A stretch of DNA of 16,428 nt, from contig JACCYW010000270.1 in assembly GCA_013696275.1 (NCBI GenBank), forward strand, positions 1 to 16,428. Reading direction: 5' to 3'. The stretch is from Chloroflexota bacterium. Its GTDB lineage: Bacteria; Chloroflexota; Limnocylindria; Limnocylindrales; CSP1-4. A program made the translations under genes and the position numbers. The notes below the pieces were generated by a model. That model was not told where the DNA came from. It searched no databases and saw only the letters and a list, made by a program, of their open reading frames with translations. Positions 1 through 6,772 of the stretch are shown piece after piece. The stretch's first letter is position 1; the number at the start of each line of letters is the position of its first letter.

Positions 1-253
1 GCCGGGCACCGGGGCAACACTCGCTTCTCGGGCCCTTTCCGGGATCGGGGCGGAGTCCACAACGTGTTCGGGCCATCGCGGGGTCACGCCCCGGGCCGCT
101 CGTCAGTCCGAACGTTCTGAGCCGCTCGGTCGGATCGAAGGCGTACATCAGCCACTCCCGCCGCTCGTCGTGGTAGGACGGGCGCCCGATGTACCAGCCG
201 GCCGGCGTGGCCTCGTGGAGGTCGCACCACGCCCGCTCGAGGGCTCCGCTCAC
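1..253 (-). CDS. Small hypothetical protein, runs off the left edge and probably truncated
   Basis: An open frame starts at a GTG (253-251) that overlaps the stop of the next gene upstream in a GTGA, suggesting translational coupling. The first 46 residues or so look like real protein, including GWYIGRPSYHDERREW and MYAFDPTER. I associate this pattern with a family of small uncharacterised proteins of about 80-90 residues in high-GC bacteria (from memory). After DPTER (about position 115) the translation becomes rich in Arg, Gly, Pro and Cys and no longer resembles the family, so a fragment junction or frameshift there is likely. No stop occurs before position 1. No function can be assigned. 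Confidence 0.4.
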   Translation of the reverse strand, partial: MSGALERAWCDLHEATPAGWYIGRPSYHDERREWLMYAFDPTERLRTFGLTSGPGRDPAMARTRCGLRPDPGKGPRSECCPGAR

Positions 254-1371
254 ACCAAGCGTTGCACGACGGCGTTGACGGCTGCCGCTACGAGGTAACC
301 GTCAGAAACGCGGAACAGCGGCGCGGTCTTCCGGTTGGAGACGTGAAACTGGATCCCATCGTCGAAGACGTTGAGGCCCAAGAGCTTCGCGAATGAGAAC
401 TCGGCGGACTGACGGAGTCCCTTGAACACCGCTCGCTTTGAGGTGATACATAGCACGCCCTCGTCCGCGACCTCGAGTGACGTACCCACAACCACAGAGC
501 GCCCGCGATAGCTCCCCGTGCGGAACCTGACGCCTTTCGCGATCGGGATGCTCACGCCGCTGAAGCCGCCGCGGGTTTCACGGTGCAGGACCTCCTTCAT
601 CATTTTCGCCGCGACCTGAAGGTGGGCTGCCTCCCTGGGCTTCAGCATGATCGCTGGGTCCGTGAGCTGGGACAGGCGGCCCGCGGCCATGCGAGCGATC
701 GCCACCCGGTTCCCGAAGGAGCGTAACGTCGCAAGGAAGTCATCCTCGGTGAGACCCAAGCGGTCGACGGCCGCAACGAGCTCCCGTTCCTCGTCCCCGC
801 TGAGCGATTCGTCTTCCACGAATCGCTCGACCAGTTTCTCGACGGCAGCCTTCCCGGCAGCGCGGCGGTCCGCAGCCGAGAAGGCGGCGGCGATGGGCTC
901 ATCAGCCGCATAGCGGGCACGGTCCGACTCGATCGTGAGGTGGAAGAGTGGATCCCGCGCGATGCCCACTGCCGGGGCGTCCGTCGCCGACGGGTCAGTC
1001 GGGGGTGGTTCCGTCGTAGTCGGTTCCGTTGGACCAGCCGCTGAGGGTGCTGCTGTCTTGGTCGGACCGTCGGTCGCCGCCAGATCGGTCGCTGCCACGG
1101 CGCCGACACCGTTCGGTTGGCCGCCTGGCACGAGGATCTGCGACGACAGCAGCAAGGCGACAGCCACGATGCCCACCAATGCGACGCCCGCCAAGCCGAC
1201 GGCTGCCCGTCGGGCGGTCGTGAGACCGTGAAAGGATCGGCCTGACGGCTGCACCACTCGGTGCTGCCATGACGGCTGGCCGACCCTGAGCGCCGGCTGG
1301 CGCCAATCGTCCGTGACTTCCTGCACCCAGCGGTCCAGGTCTCGATCGTCCACAGCGTCCTGGCGGTTCAT
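250..1371 (-). CDS. Anti-sigma-like membrane protein fused to a TerB-like/PH-like domain
   Basis: A 373-residue protein directly downstream of the sigma factor. Its ATG overlaps, as ATGA, the stop the sigma gene would have if its frameshift were repaired, as in coupled sigma/anti-sigma pairs. Residues 1-55 are a polar, Trp-containing N-terminus; 57-81 are one membrane span; 85-135 are a Pro/Thr-rich linker. Residues 140-160 (DPLFHLTIESDRARYAADEP) resemble the start of an extracytoplasmic beta-domain. The protein then changes abruptly at about residue 160. Residues 165-265 are a charged helical region reminiscent of TerB-like modules. Residues 270-373 match a PH-like domain common in high-GC bacteria (GVSIPIAKGVRFRTG, then VVVGTSLEVADEGVL, FDDGIQFHVSNR). 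That C-terminal part normally belongs to soluble cytoplasmic proteins, yet here the topology would export it. A gene fusion by recombination is likely. The anti-sigma role is inferred from position and architecture only. Confidence 0.65.
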   Translation of the reverse strand: MNRQDAVDDRDLDRWVQEVTDDWRQPALRVGQPSWQHRVVQPSGRSFHGLTTARRAAVGLAGVALVGIVAVALLLSSQILVPGGQPNGVGAVAATDLAATDGPTKTAAPSAAGPTEPTTTEPPPTDPSATDAPAVGIARDPLFHLTIESDRARYAADEPIAAAFSAADRRAAGKAAVEKLVERFVEDESLSGDEERELVAAVDRLGLTEDDFLATLRSFGNRVAIARMAAGRLSQLTDPAIMLKPREAAHLQVAAKMMKEVLHRETRGGFSGVSIPIAKGVRFRTGSYRGRSVVVGTSLEVADEGVLCITSKRAVFKGLRQSAEFSFAKLLGLNVFDDGIQFHVSNRKTAPLFRVSDGYLVAAAVNAVVQRLV

Positions 1372-1380
1372 ATCTGCTCC

Positions 1381-2571
1381 TCATGCCTGAGTGTCGATGG
1401 AGCCTCGTCGCTGAGCTGCGCGCGCATCTGCGCCCGGGCGCGCGAGAGGATCGCTCCGATTGCTGCTTACGGAGATGGACAGGAACTCTGCGATCTCGCT
1501 GTAGTCATATCCGTACCGATGCCTCAGCAGGACGGCCGCTCGCGCCGTTGGTGCGAGTTCCGTCAGCGCTTGGCGGATCGCCTCGCGAGGCGGCACCGTC
1601 GACGCGGGATCCGAGCCGGCGTACTCGTTCCCGAGTCGCGTCTGGTCGGCTCGGGCGAGGGCAGAAAGGGCGAGATATCGGACGCGACGCCGGCGCAGCC
1701 GATCGAGCGCTGTCCGACCGGCGATGGCATGAAGCCAGGTGTTCAGCCCAGCCAACTTGGTCACTAGCGCGTTGACCTCACCGTCGAGCCGGGTGACCTC
1801 AGCGGTCTGCTCGGTCACCGCGGTGTTCGCCGCGGTCAGGGTGGACTGTAGGCCCGGGAGGGCGTCCTCAAGGGCCTTCAGCTCACCCTGCTTCTGGGTG
1901 ATCTCCGCCTGGGCGGCGGTGAGGTCACCGGTGAGGCCGGGCAGCGCCGCCTCAAGGGCCGCTATCTCTGCCTTCTTCGCTGTCACTGCAGCATTGGCGT
2001 CGGTCAGCGCGGTGTTCGCGGCGGTCTGCACGATCTTGGCGTCGGCCAACGCCGTGGTGGCGCTGGTGACCTGGCCGTTGGCGCCGGCGAGGCTGGTCTG
2101 CAGCGGCAGCAGCTGCTGCTGCAAGTTGCTGCTCTCCTGCTGCTTCGCAGAGAGCTGCGAGTTCAGGGTGGCGAGCTCGCCCTGCAACTTGGTGAGGTCG
2201 CCGTTCAGGGCCGCGATTAGCGCGGTCTTGTCGGTGGTCTGCGCCTTCGCGACGTCGAGCTGTCGGTTGAGTTCCTGGATCTGGTTTTGCCGGCTCAGCT
2301 TGACGGTGTTGTTGTTGGACGCCGCCCGCAGTTCCCTCAGGCGAGCGATCTCGGCCTCAAGCGCCGTCACCGTCGTGCTGGTTCCGGGCCTTAGTGGGCG
2401 CTGCGGATCGTAGCGGTGCCACTGCTCGAAAGCCCGCACGAACACGTCCTGCGTCACGTCGATGGCATCGTCAGGGTCGTGGAGGATGGCATATGATGCG
2501 ACGCGGTAGACATCGTCGACATGTGCGTCGTACGCCGCACTTACGGCACGGAGGCGGTCACTCTCATCCAT
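1381..2571 (-). CDS. ECF sigma factor with coiled-coil insertion and a frameshift in region 4.2
   Basis: A sigma-70-family factor of the ECF type, which would bind RNA polymerase core and recognise promoters. Residues 1-62 are region 2 (ILHDPDDAIDVTQDVFVRAF is the classic region 2.1-2.2 motif, followed by WHRYDPQRPLRP). Residues 279-369 are the linker and region 4 (WLHAIAGRTALDRLRRRR, then LTELAPTARAAVLLRHRYGY). Joining P62 to W279 gives an ordinary ECF sigma of about 180 residues. Between them lie 216 in-frame residues of coiled coil. At about 1464 an extra base (AGCAGCA where AGCGCA would fit) shifts the frame inside the region 4.2 helix. Dropping it restores SAIGAILSRARAQMRAQL and moves the stop to 1368, overlapping the ATG of the membrane protein. 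As written, the product ends in an unrelated tail and should bind the -35 element poorly. Start at ATG 2571; no strong Shine-Dalgarno is visible. Confidence 0.88.
   Translation of the reverse strand: MDESDRLRAVSAAYDAHVDDVYRVASYAILHDPDDAIDVTQDVFVRAFEQWHRYDPQRPLRPGTSTTVTALEAEIARLRELRAASNNNTVKLSRQNQIQELNRQLDVAKAQTTDKTALIAALNGDLTKLQGELATLNSQLSAKQQESSNLQQQLLPLQTSLAGANGQVTSATTALADAKIVQTAANTALTDANAAVTAKKAEIAALEAALPGLTGDLTAAQAEITQKQGELKALEDALPGLQSTLTAANTAVTEQTAEVTRLDGEVNALVTKLAGLNTWLHAIAGRTALDRLRRRRVRYLALSALARADQTRLGNEYAGSDPASTVPPREAIRQALTELAPTARAAVLLRHRYGYDYSEIAEFLSISVSSNRSDPLARPGADARAAQRRGSIDTQA
1738..2385 (-). other. In-frame 648-bp coding insert in the sigma factor gene (coiled coil)
   Basis: The insert encodes sigma residues 63-278 (GTSTTVTALEAEIARL... 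to ...TKLAGLNT), inserted between RPLRP and WLHAIAG. It is exactly 216 codons with no stop. Composition differs sharply from the host: 11 Lys and 6 Arg in the insert, against no Lys and about 20 Arg in the authentic sigma parts; the insert is rich in Thr, Asn, Gln and Ala and has no Cys. Hydrophobic a/d positions run in one continuous 3-4 register from about residue 98 to 276. A Gly/Asn-rich spot (LAGANGQVTS, 161-170) lies at the midpoint and could be a hairpin tip bringing the two ends together. No intein motifs, target-site duplication or terminal inverted repeats are apparent. Origin unknown; I infer capture of part of a coiled-coil gene. Confidence 0.8.
1759..2262 (-). repeat. Six tandem 28-residue (84-bp) repeats within the insert
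   Basis: Sigma residues 104-271 divide into six units of 28 residues, or four heptads each, aligned by a leucine at residues 105, 133, 161, 189, 217 and 245. The last four share the pattern xL(A/T)xA(N/Q)xx(V/I)T: SLAGANGQVT, ALTDANAAVT, DLTAAQAEIT, TLTAANTAVT. Units 5 and 2 also share a closing L-(P/L)-(G/P)-L-Q-(S/T). At DNA level identity is mostly lost, but an 11-base match (cctcaagggcc) recurs 84 bp apart at 1866-1876 and 1950-1960. This fits old duplications of an 84-bp unit. Confidence 0.65.
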
Positions 2572-2658
2572 CTATGCACTGATACGCGCCAGGGACCCCG
2601 TTCCTTACATGCCACGCGTCTTCGCCATGCATCCGGGTCGTGGCGTTCGATCGCCTCG

Positions 2659-3465
2659 TCAGGTCGCCCGTTCTTCTTCGCCCACGATGCGCAACCGCTC
2701 GTCGGAGGGCCGCTGCGTCTCCAGACGCCGTGAGAACCGCGACAGCGGATAGTTGATGGCGAAGAAGATGATGCCGATGACGATGTACGTCTCCAGCAGG
2801 TTGCCGTAGAAGTTGTAGAACGAGCGGCCGAAGCTGAGCAGCTCGGGCGCGGTGATGATGAAGAGCAGCGACGTGTCCTTGATGAGGGTGATGAGCTGCG
2901 ATACGAGCGCGGGTGTCATCCTCGCCAGAGCCTGAGGCAGGACCACCGCGCGCATCGTCTGTGGATAGCTGAGCCCAAGGGAGCGAGCCGCTTCCACCTC
3001 GCCACGTGGGAGGGAGTCGATGCCGGCGCGCACGATCTCGGCGATGACCGCGCTGTTGTAGATGGAAAGCCCCACGATCCCGGCGATGACCGCGTTCTGT
3101 GTCAGCCCCGTCCGGAGCAGGACGATCAACACGATGAGCAGGATGGCCAGTATGGGGGTCGCCCGCGCCAGCTCGATGGCAGCCGAGACGATCCAGCCCA
3201 GCGGTCCCCGCAGCTGGGACCGGGCGATCCCGAGCAGGAGGCCGAAGGTCAGGCTCAGGATCAGTGCGGCCGCCGCGACAGTGAGCGTGACGAGCAGACC
3301 CTCGCCGAGGAAGCGCCACGTGCTGGGCAGCAGGAAAGGCTCCCACTTGCGCGCCTCGAGCCGGCCCGTGGCGAAGGCGAGAACGATGACGACCGCGACG
3401 ATCGCGCCGGCGATGAGCGTGCCGTGCCTCGACCAGTGGTGGCGCAATGCCGCAAATGCCGTCAT
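2659..3465 (-). CDS. gluD: Amino-acid ABC transporter permease (second permease)
   Basis: A 268-residue inner-membrane permease of the His/Glu/Gln/Arg family, forming the channel with the other permease. A membrane span lies near residues 16-31 and more lie across residues 55-230. The EAA loop that docks with the ATPase is visible as VEAARSLGLSYPQTMRAVVL followed by PQA. The N-terminal extension before the first transporter segment is typical of the GluD-type partner, which is longer than GluC. Its ATG overlaps the stop of the preceding permease by 4 bp (3462-3465), so the two are probably translated together. It is last in the four-gene operon. The substrate assignment rests on the binding protein and gene order, so glutamate/glutamine/aspartate should be read as a class. 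Confidence 0.88.
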   Translation of the reverse strand: MTAFAALRHHWSRHGTLIAGAIVAVVIVLAFATGRLEARKWEPFLLPSTWRFLGEGLLVTLTVAAAALILSLTFGLLLGIARSQLRGPLGWIVSAAIELARATPILAILLIVLIVLLRTGLTQNAVIAGIVGLSIYNSAVIAEIVRAGIDSLPRGEVEAARSLGLSYPQTMRAVVLPQALARMTPALVSQLITLIKDTSLLFIITAPELLSFGRSFYNFYGNLLETYIVIGIIFFAINYPLSRFSRRLETQRPSDERLRIVGEEERAT

Positions 3466-4121
3466 CTCGCGAACGCCAAACGTCGCTCGAGGCGGCTCAC
3501 GGCCCAGGCCAGAGGCAGCGTCAACGTCCAGTACGCCACGAGGATGGCGATGTACGGCGTGAAGTCGCCCCCCGTGCGGGACTCGATGATGCCGGCTACC
3601 TTCAGCAGGTCGGTGGCCGCGATGCCGCCGGCGATGGCGGTGTTCTTGACCAGCGCGATGGAGAGATTGCCGAGTGGGGGGATGACCGTGCGGATAGCCT
3701 GCGGCAGGACGACGAAGCGCAATGCCTCGAGTTGGCTGAGGCCGAGTGAGCGCGCTGCCTCGATCTGCCGCGGGTCGACCGAGATGATGCCCGACCGGAC
3801 GACCTCAGTCACGTACGCGCCGGTGTAGATGCTCAGACCGATGATCGCAGCGACCATGGGGTCGCGCGTGATGTTCAGGTTGGCCGGCGCCAGGAGGACG
3901 GCGTAGAAGAGCAGCTGCACGAGCAGCGGCGTGTTGCGGAAGAACTCGACGTACCCCCGTACGAACGACTGCACCACGGGACCGCCCCAGACCCGGGCGC
4001 TGGCCGCCACGGTCCCGATCACCAGTGCCGACCCGAGCGCTGCAACGGTCAGCGTGATCGTCGTGAAGTAGCCCTGGATGAAGAGCTGTGAGTTAGCGTC
4101 CAGACCGCCGAAGAGTCCCAT
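3462..4121 (-). CDS. gluC: Amino-acid ABC transporter permease (first permease)
   Basis: A 219-residue membrane permease, the normal length for the HisM/GlnP family. The N-terminus (QGYFTTITLTVAALGSALVI) is the first span. FRNTPLLVQLLFYAVLLAPA is the family signature after the first cytoplasmic loop. IEAARSLGLSQLEALRFVVL followed by PQA is the EAA motif contacting the ATPase. The C-terminus is short and basic (SRLERRLAFAR). It follows the binding-protein gene after 54 bp and overlaps the next permease by 4 bp (ATGA). The pair of unequal permeases implies a heterodimeric channel. I see no defect. Confidence 0.9.
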   Translation of the reverse strand: MGLFGGLDANSQLFIQGYFTTITLTVAALGSALVIGTVAASARVWGGPVVQSFVRGYVEFFRNTPLLVQLLFYAVLLAPANLNITRDPMVAAIIGLSIYTGAYVTEVVRSGIISVDPRQIEAARSLGLSQLEALRFVVLPQAIRTVIPPLGNLSIALVKNTAIAGGIAATDLLKVAGIIESRTGGDFTPYIAILVAYWTLTLPLAWAVSRLERRLAFAR

Positions 4122-4175
4122 CAGCGGGCCACGGCGTACCGCATAAGCCGATCGTGCGTGTCGACCGGCGGACCC

Positions 4176-5027
4176 TCAGGACTCCGGTGGAAGTACCGGC
4201 TCCTTGTCGGTATAGGGGGCGATGTTCGTGTTCCAGAGTTCCTCGTAACGGCCGTCGCTGTCCATCGCCGCGAGCAGGTCATCCACGAAGGTCTTGAGCT
4301 CCGTGCTGCCCTTCTTCATGCCGATGCCGTACGCCTCGGTGGTGAATGGCTCGCCCTTGAGCTCCGTGTCCGGGTAGGCGTCGATGAGCCCGAAGAGGAT
4401 CACGTCGTCGGTGGAAACGGCGTTACAGCGACCGTCGTTGAGCGCCTGACCCGCCTCCGTGTAGGTCGCGAAGAGCACGAGGTTCGCCTCGGGCGCCTGC
4501 GCCCGCACGTTCGCTTCGGAAGTGGACCCCGTGACCGAGCAGACGTTCTTGCCGTTCAGGTCAGCGACCGAGCTGATCGACGTGTCGCTGGTCTTGGCCA
4601 GGATCGACTGGCCGGCGATGTAGTAGGGGCGGCTGAAGTCCATCAGCGCCAGGCGCTCCGCGTTGACGGTGAAGGTGCTGATGACAAGATCGACTCGCCG
4701 CTCGTTGAGGAACGGGGTGCGGTTGGCGCTGACGGCTTCGATGAGCTCCGCCTGGACGCCCAGCTCCTCGGCGATCTCACGGCAGATGTCCGCGTCGAAC
4801 CCCTCTATCTCGTTGTTGGTCGGGTTGCGGAAGCCGAAGCCGACGACATCGAACTTTACGCCGCAGGTCAGAGTGCCCTTGTCCCTGATCGACTGAGGCG
4901 TCGAAACGCCCTCCACGATGATCATGGAGGGGCTCCCGCCGGCGCTGCCGCCGGGACTGGCCGTGCCCGCGGTGGTACAAGCGGCCAGCGCCATCGCCAG
5001 GCCCAGGGTGATGGTGATCCGTTTCAT
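4176..5027 (-). CDS. gluB: Polar amino-acid (glutamate-type) substrate-binding lipoprotein
   Basis: A 283-residue SBP_bac_3 family protein. The signal peptide ends in a lipobox (ALAAC, Cys17), so it should be lipid-anchored on the outer face of the membrane, followed by a Gly/Ser-rich spacer. The binding domain shows GVKFDVVGFGFRNP, GFDADICREIAEELGV, SANRTPFLNERRVDLVIST, FSRPYYIAGQSILAK, CSVTGSTSEANV and TDDVILFGLI, in the same order as GluB-type glutamate-binding proteins. A strong Shine-Dalgarno (GGAGGAGGAAG) precedes the ATG at 5027. It lies 28 bp after the ATPase gene. The ATPase-SBP-permease-permease order matches gluABCD operons; aspartate or glutamine specificity cannot be excluded. 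Confidence 0.88.
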   Translation of the reverse strand: MKRITITLGLAMALAACTTAGTASPGGSAGGSPSMIIVEGVSTPQSIRDKGTLTCGVKFDVVGFGFRNPTNNEIEGFDADICREIAEELGVQAELIEAVSANRTPFLNERRVDLVISTFTVNAERLALMDFSRPYYIAGQSILAKTSDTSISSVADLNGKNVCSVTGSTSEANVRAQAPEANLVLFATYTEAGQALNDGRCNAVSTDDVILFGLIDAYPDTELKGEPFTTEAYGIGMKKGSTELKTFVDDLLAAMDSDGRYEELWNTNIAPYTDKEPVLPPES

Positions 5028-5055
5028 GTCTCTTCCTCCTCCACTTCTCTCGATC

Positions 5056-5853
<798 letters not shown>

Positions 5854-5944
5854 CGGTGCCGGGAATGCTAACAGAGCGCGGAATCCCATCAGCGCCCGCC
5901 TACCCCTAGCTGGTAGGGCCAACGGCTAGCTGGCGCCGACATTT

Positions 5945-5958
5945 CGAACACTTGTTCG
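5945..5958. promoter_or_regulatory. LexA (SOS) box, CGAACACTTGTTCG
   Basis: A CGAAC-N4-GTTCG palindrome matching the Gram-positive/actinobacterial type of SOS box. It overlaps the -35 element of the promoter reading into the uvrA fragment, the position expected for LexA repression. uvrA is a classical SOS gene, which supports the call. Confidence 0.85.
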
Positions 5959-5980
5959 ACACCGGGTGATCCGTTAGACT
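5952..5980 (+). promoter_or_regulatory. Sigma-A-type promoter of uvrA, probably leaderless
   Basis: The -35 TTGTTC (5952-5957), a 17-bp spacer and the -10 TAGACT (5975-5980) place the transcription start near 5987, which is the GTG start codon itself. No Shine-Dalgarno is present. The transcript is therefore probably leaderless and LexA-controlled. Confidence 0.65.
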
Positions 5981-5986
5981 GAGTGC

Positions 5987-6061
5987 GTGCCCCAGGACCT
6001 CCTGATTGTGCGCGGCGCGCGCGAACACAATCTCAAGGACGTCACAGTGGAGCTGCCGCGA
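5987..6061 (+). pseudogene. uvrA: 5' fragment of uvrA (excinuclease ABC subunit A)
   Basis: GTG CCC CAG begins VPQDLLIVRGAREHNLKDVT followed by VELPR, the near-invariant start of UvrA, the ATPase that recognises damaged DNA in nucleotide excision repair. UvrA should continue directly into its first Walker A segment (about DKLIVFTGLSGSGKS). Here the sequence diverges at 6059-6062 and the frame stops within 25 codons. Only about 24 of some 940 codons remain, so this is not a functional gene, but its SOS promoter is intact. The antisense strand right of the break belongs to a truncated phage-like gene, so two broken genes face each other across the junction. Confidence 0.85.
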
Positions 6062-6289
6062 CGAGGCTCTCGGCGGGGTCCTTGTCGCTCCAAGTGGTGC
6101 CACGCATCGGGGTCGCCACGTCACGGCTGACCGCGGTTTCGTCACGGCTCCCACCCCCAGCGACCGCGGATCGTCGCCGGCTGAGTGCCTTGCGGCATCG
6201 CTGCGAGCACGTCCGAGCATCCGATCGGAGGGGCGCGAACCACGCTCCGCACGCTGCACAGGGGAGCTGATGGGACGCTGGGCGGTCAC
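6061..6289 (-). pseudogene. Phage-type small zinc-finger protein, frameshifted and truncated
   Basis: A GTG at 6289 overlaps the stop of the HNH gene (GTGA) and starts VTAQRPISS. One frame over, the sequence reads PCAACGAWFAPLRSDARTCS then QRCRKALSRRR, a C-x2-C-x13-C-x3-C zinc-binding motif with a basic tail. It continues as DVATPMRGTTWSDKDPAESL until the uvrA junction. Adding one base to the G4 run at 6261-6264 would join start and motif in one frame. Such small Zn-finger proteins are common beside HNH genes in phage and prophage cassettes (known pattern). The 3' end is missing. DNA binding is inferred. Confidence 0.55.
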
Positions 6290-6672
6290 GGAGGGCTCAG
6301 ACCACCCTCATGGGCCTCTTTATAGGTGCATGCGACGCCCGCACAGGTCCCCGAAGGTCGGAGAGCTGTAGAGATTGGAGGCGCCCCCGCCCGCTTCGCG
6401 CCGATCGCGCCGTGACACGAGCGACAGAGGACGCGCAGGTTGGCTCGCTCATCGCTGCCACCCATCGAGCGCGGGACGATGTGGTCCACCGTCAAGTCAT
6501 CGACAGCACCGCACCGCTCGCACTGCCCATGCAGATGACGTATCGCCCTACTCGTCGCCTGCCAGGCTCTCCCATACCCGCGTTGGGAAGTGGACTGACG
6601 GTGACGCTCGCAGTGACCACGATGGACAGCGGGATGGGGACAGCGTGGCTCCAGGCACGGTGTCAACGGCAT
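6286..6672 (-). CDS. Phage-type HNH endonuclease
   Basis: A 128-residue HNH nuclease. A Cys/His-rich N-terminus (PCLEPRCPHPAVHRGHCERH) and RGYGRAWQATSRAIR precede the nuclease fold: CERC (51-54), DLTVDHIVPRSMGG with Asp63-His64, ANLRVLC with Asn78, and CRSCH (83-87). This is the small HNH type often encoded near phage packaging genes, where it assists terminase; here no terminase is visible. The ATG at 6672 overlaps the preceding stop as TGATG, and its own stop overlaps the next GTG, which is the tight packing of phage operons. The tail after GAIGAKRAG is unusual and follows a G-rich run, so a shift near 6390 is possible. Confidence 0.8.
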   Translation of the reverse strand: MPLTPCLEPRCPHPAVHRGHCERHRQSTSQRGYGRAWQATSRAIRHLHGQCERCGAVDDLTVDHIVPRSMGGSDERANLRVLCRSCHGAIGAKRAGAPPISTALRPSGTCAGVACTYKEAHEGGLSPP

Positions 6673-6740
6673 CAGGCGATCGCTCCCGGCTCGATGACGT
6701 CGCCCGCGAAGATCCGCCGAGCCTCGGCCACGAGGTCCAT
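6672..6740 (-). CDS. Very small ORF coupled to the HNH gene, 22 residues
   Basis: ATG at 6740 begins MDLVAEARRIFAGDVIEPGA followed by IA, with GGAG upstream. Its TGA overlaps the ATG of the HNH gene (TGATG). The amphipathic helix and coupled stop look genuine, but the same frame is open for about 12 codons upstream. It may instead be the C-terminus of the winged-helix protein at 6773-7024 after a frameshift. Function unknown. Confidence 0.35.
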   Translation of the reverse strand: MDLVAEARRIFAGDVIEPGAIA

Positions 6741-6772
6741 TCCCTGCTCCGTGGTCGGGTCACCTTTGGCCT

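Noticed and set aside
61..110. cggggtcacgccccg hairpin as a terminator near the left edge
   Set aside because: It is a 5-bp stem without a T-tract in very GC-rich DNA; chance occurrence is likely.
1455..1475. Programmed ribosomal frameshifting in the sigma gene
   Set aside because: There is no slippery heptamer, stop codon or downstream structure typical of programmed sites at AGCAGCAATCGG. A plain indel is simpler.
1738..2385. The sigma insert as an intein or a DNA transposon
   Set aside because: It has no Cys/Ser at the first position, no C-terminal His-Asn, no splicing-block or homing-nuclease motifs, no terminal inverted repeats and no visible target duplication. It is simply in-frame coiled coil.
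2582..2604. ECF autoregulatory promoter (GGAAC and CGTAT) upstream of the sigma gene
   Set aside because: The two elements are only 13 bp apart on the minus strand, shorter than the usual 15-17 bp, so I do not call it.
5906..6289. 127-residue minus-strand frame across the uvrA junction as a real protein
   Set aside because: Only its first nine residues or so belong to a gene. The zinc-finger motif lies in a neighbouring frame, and the rest is antisense to the uvrA fragment and promoter.
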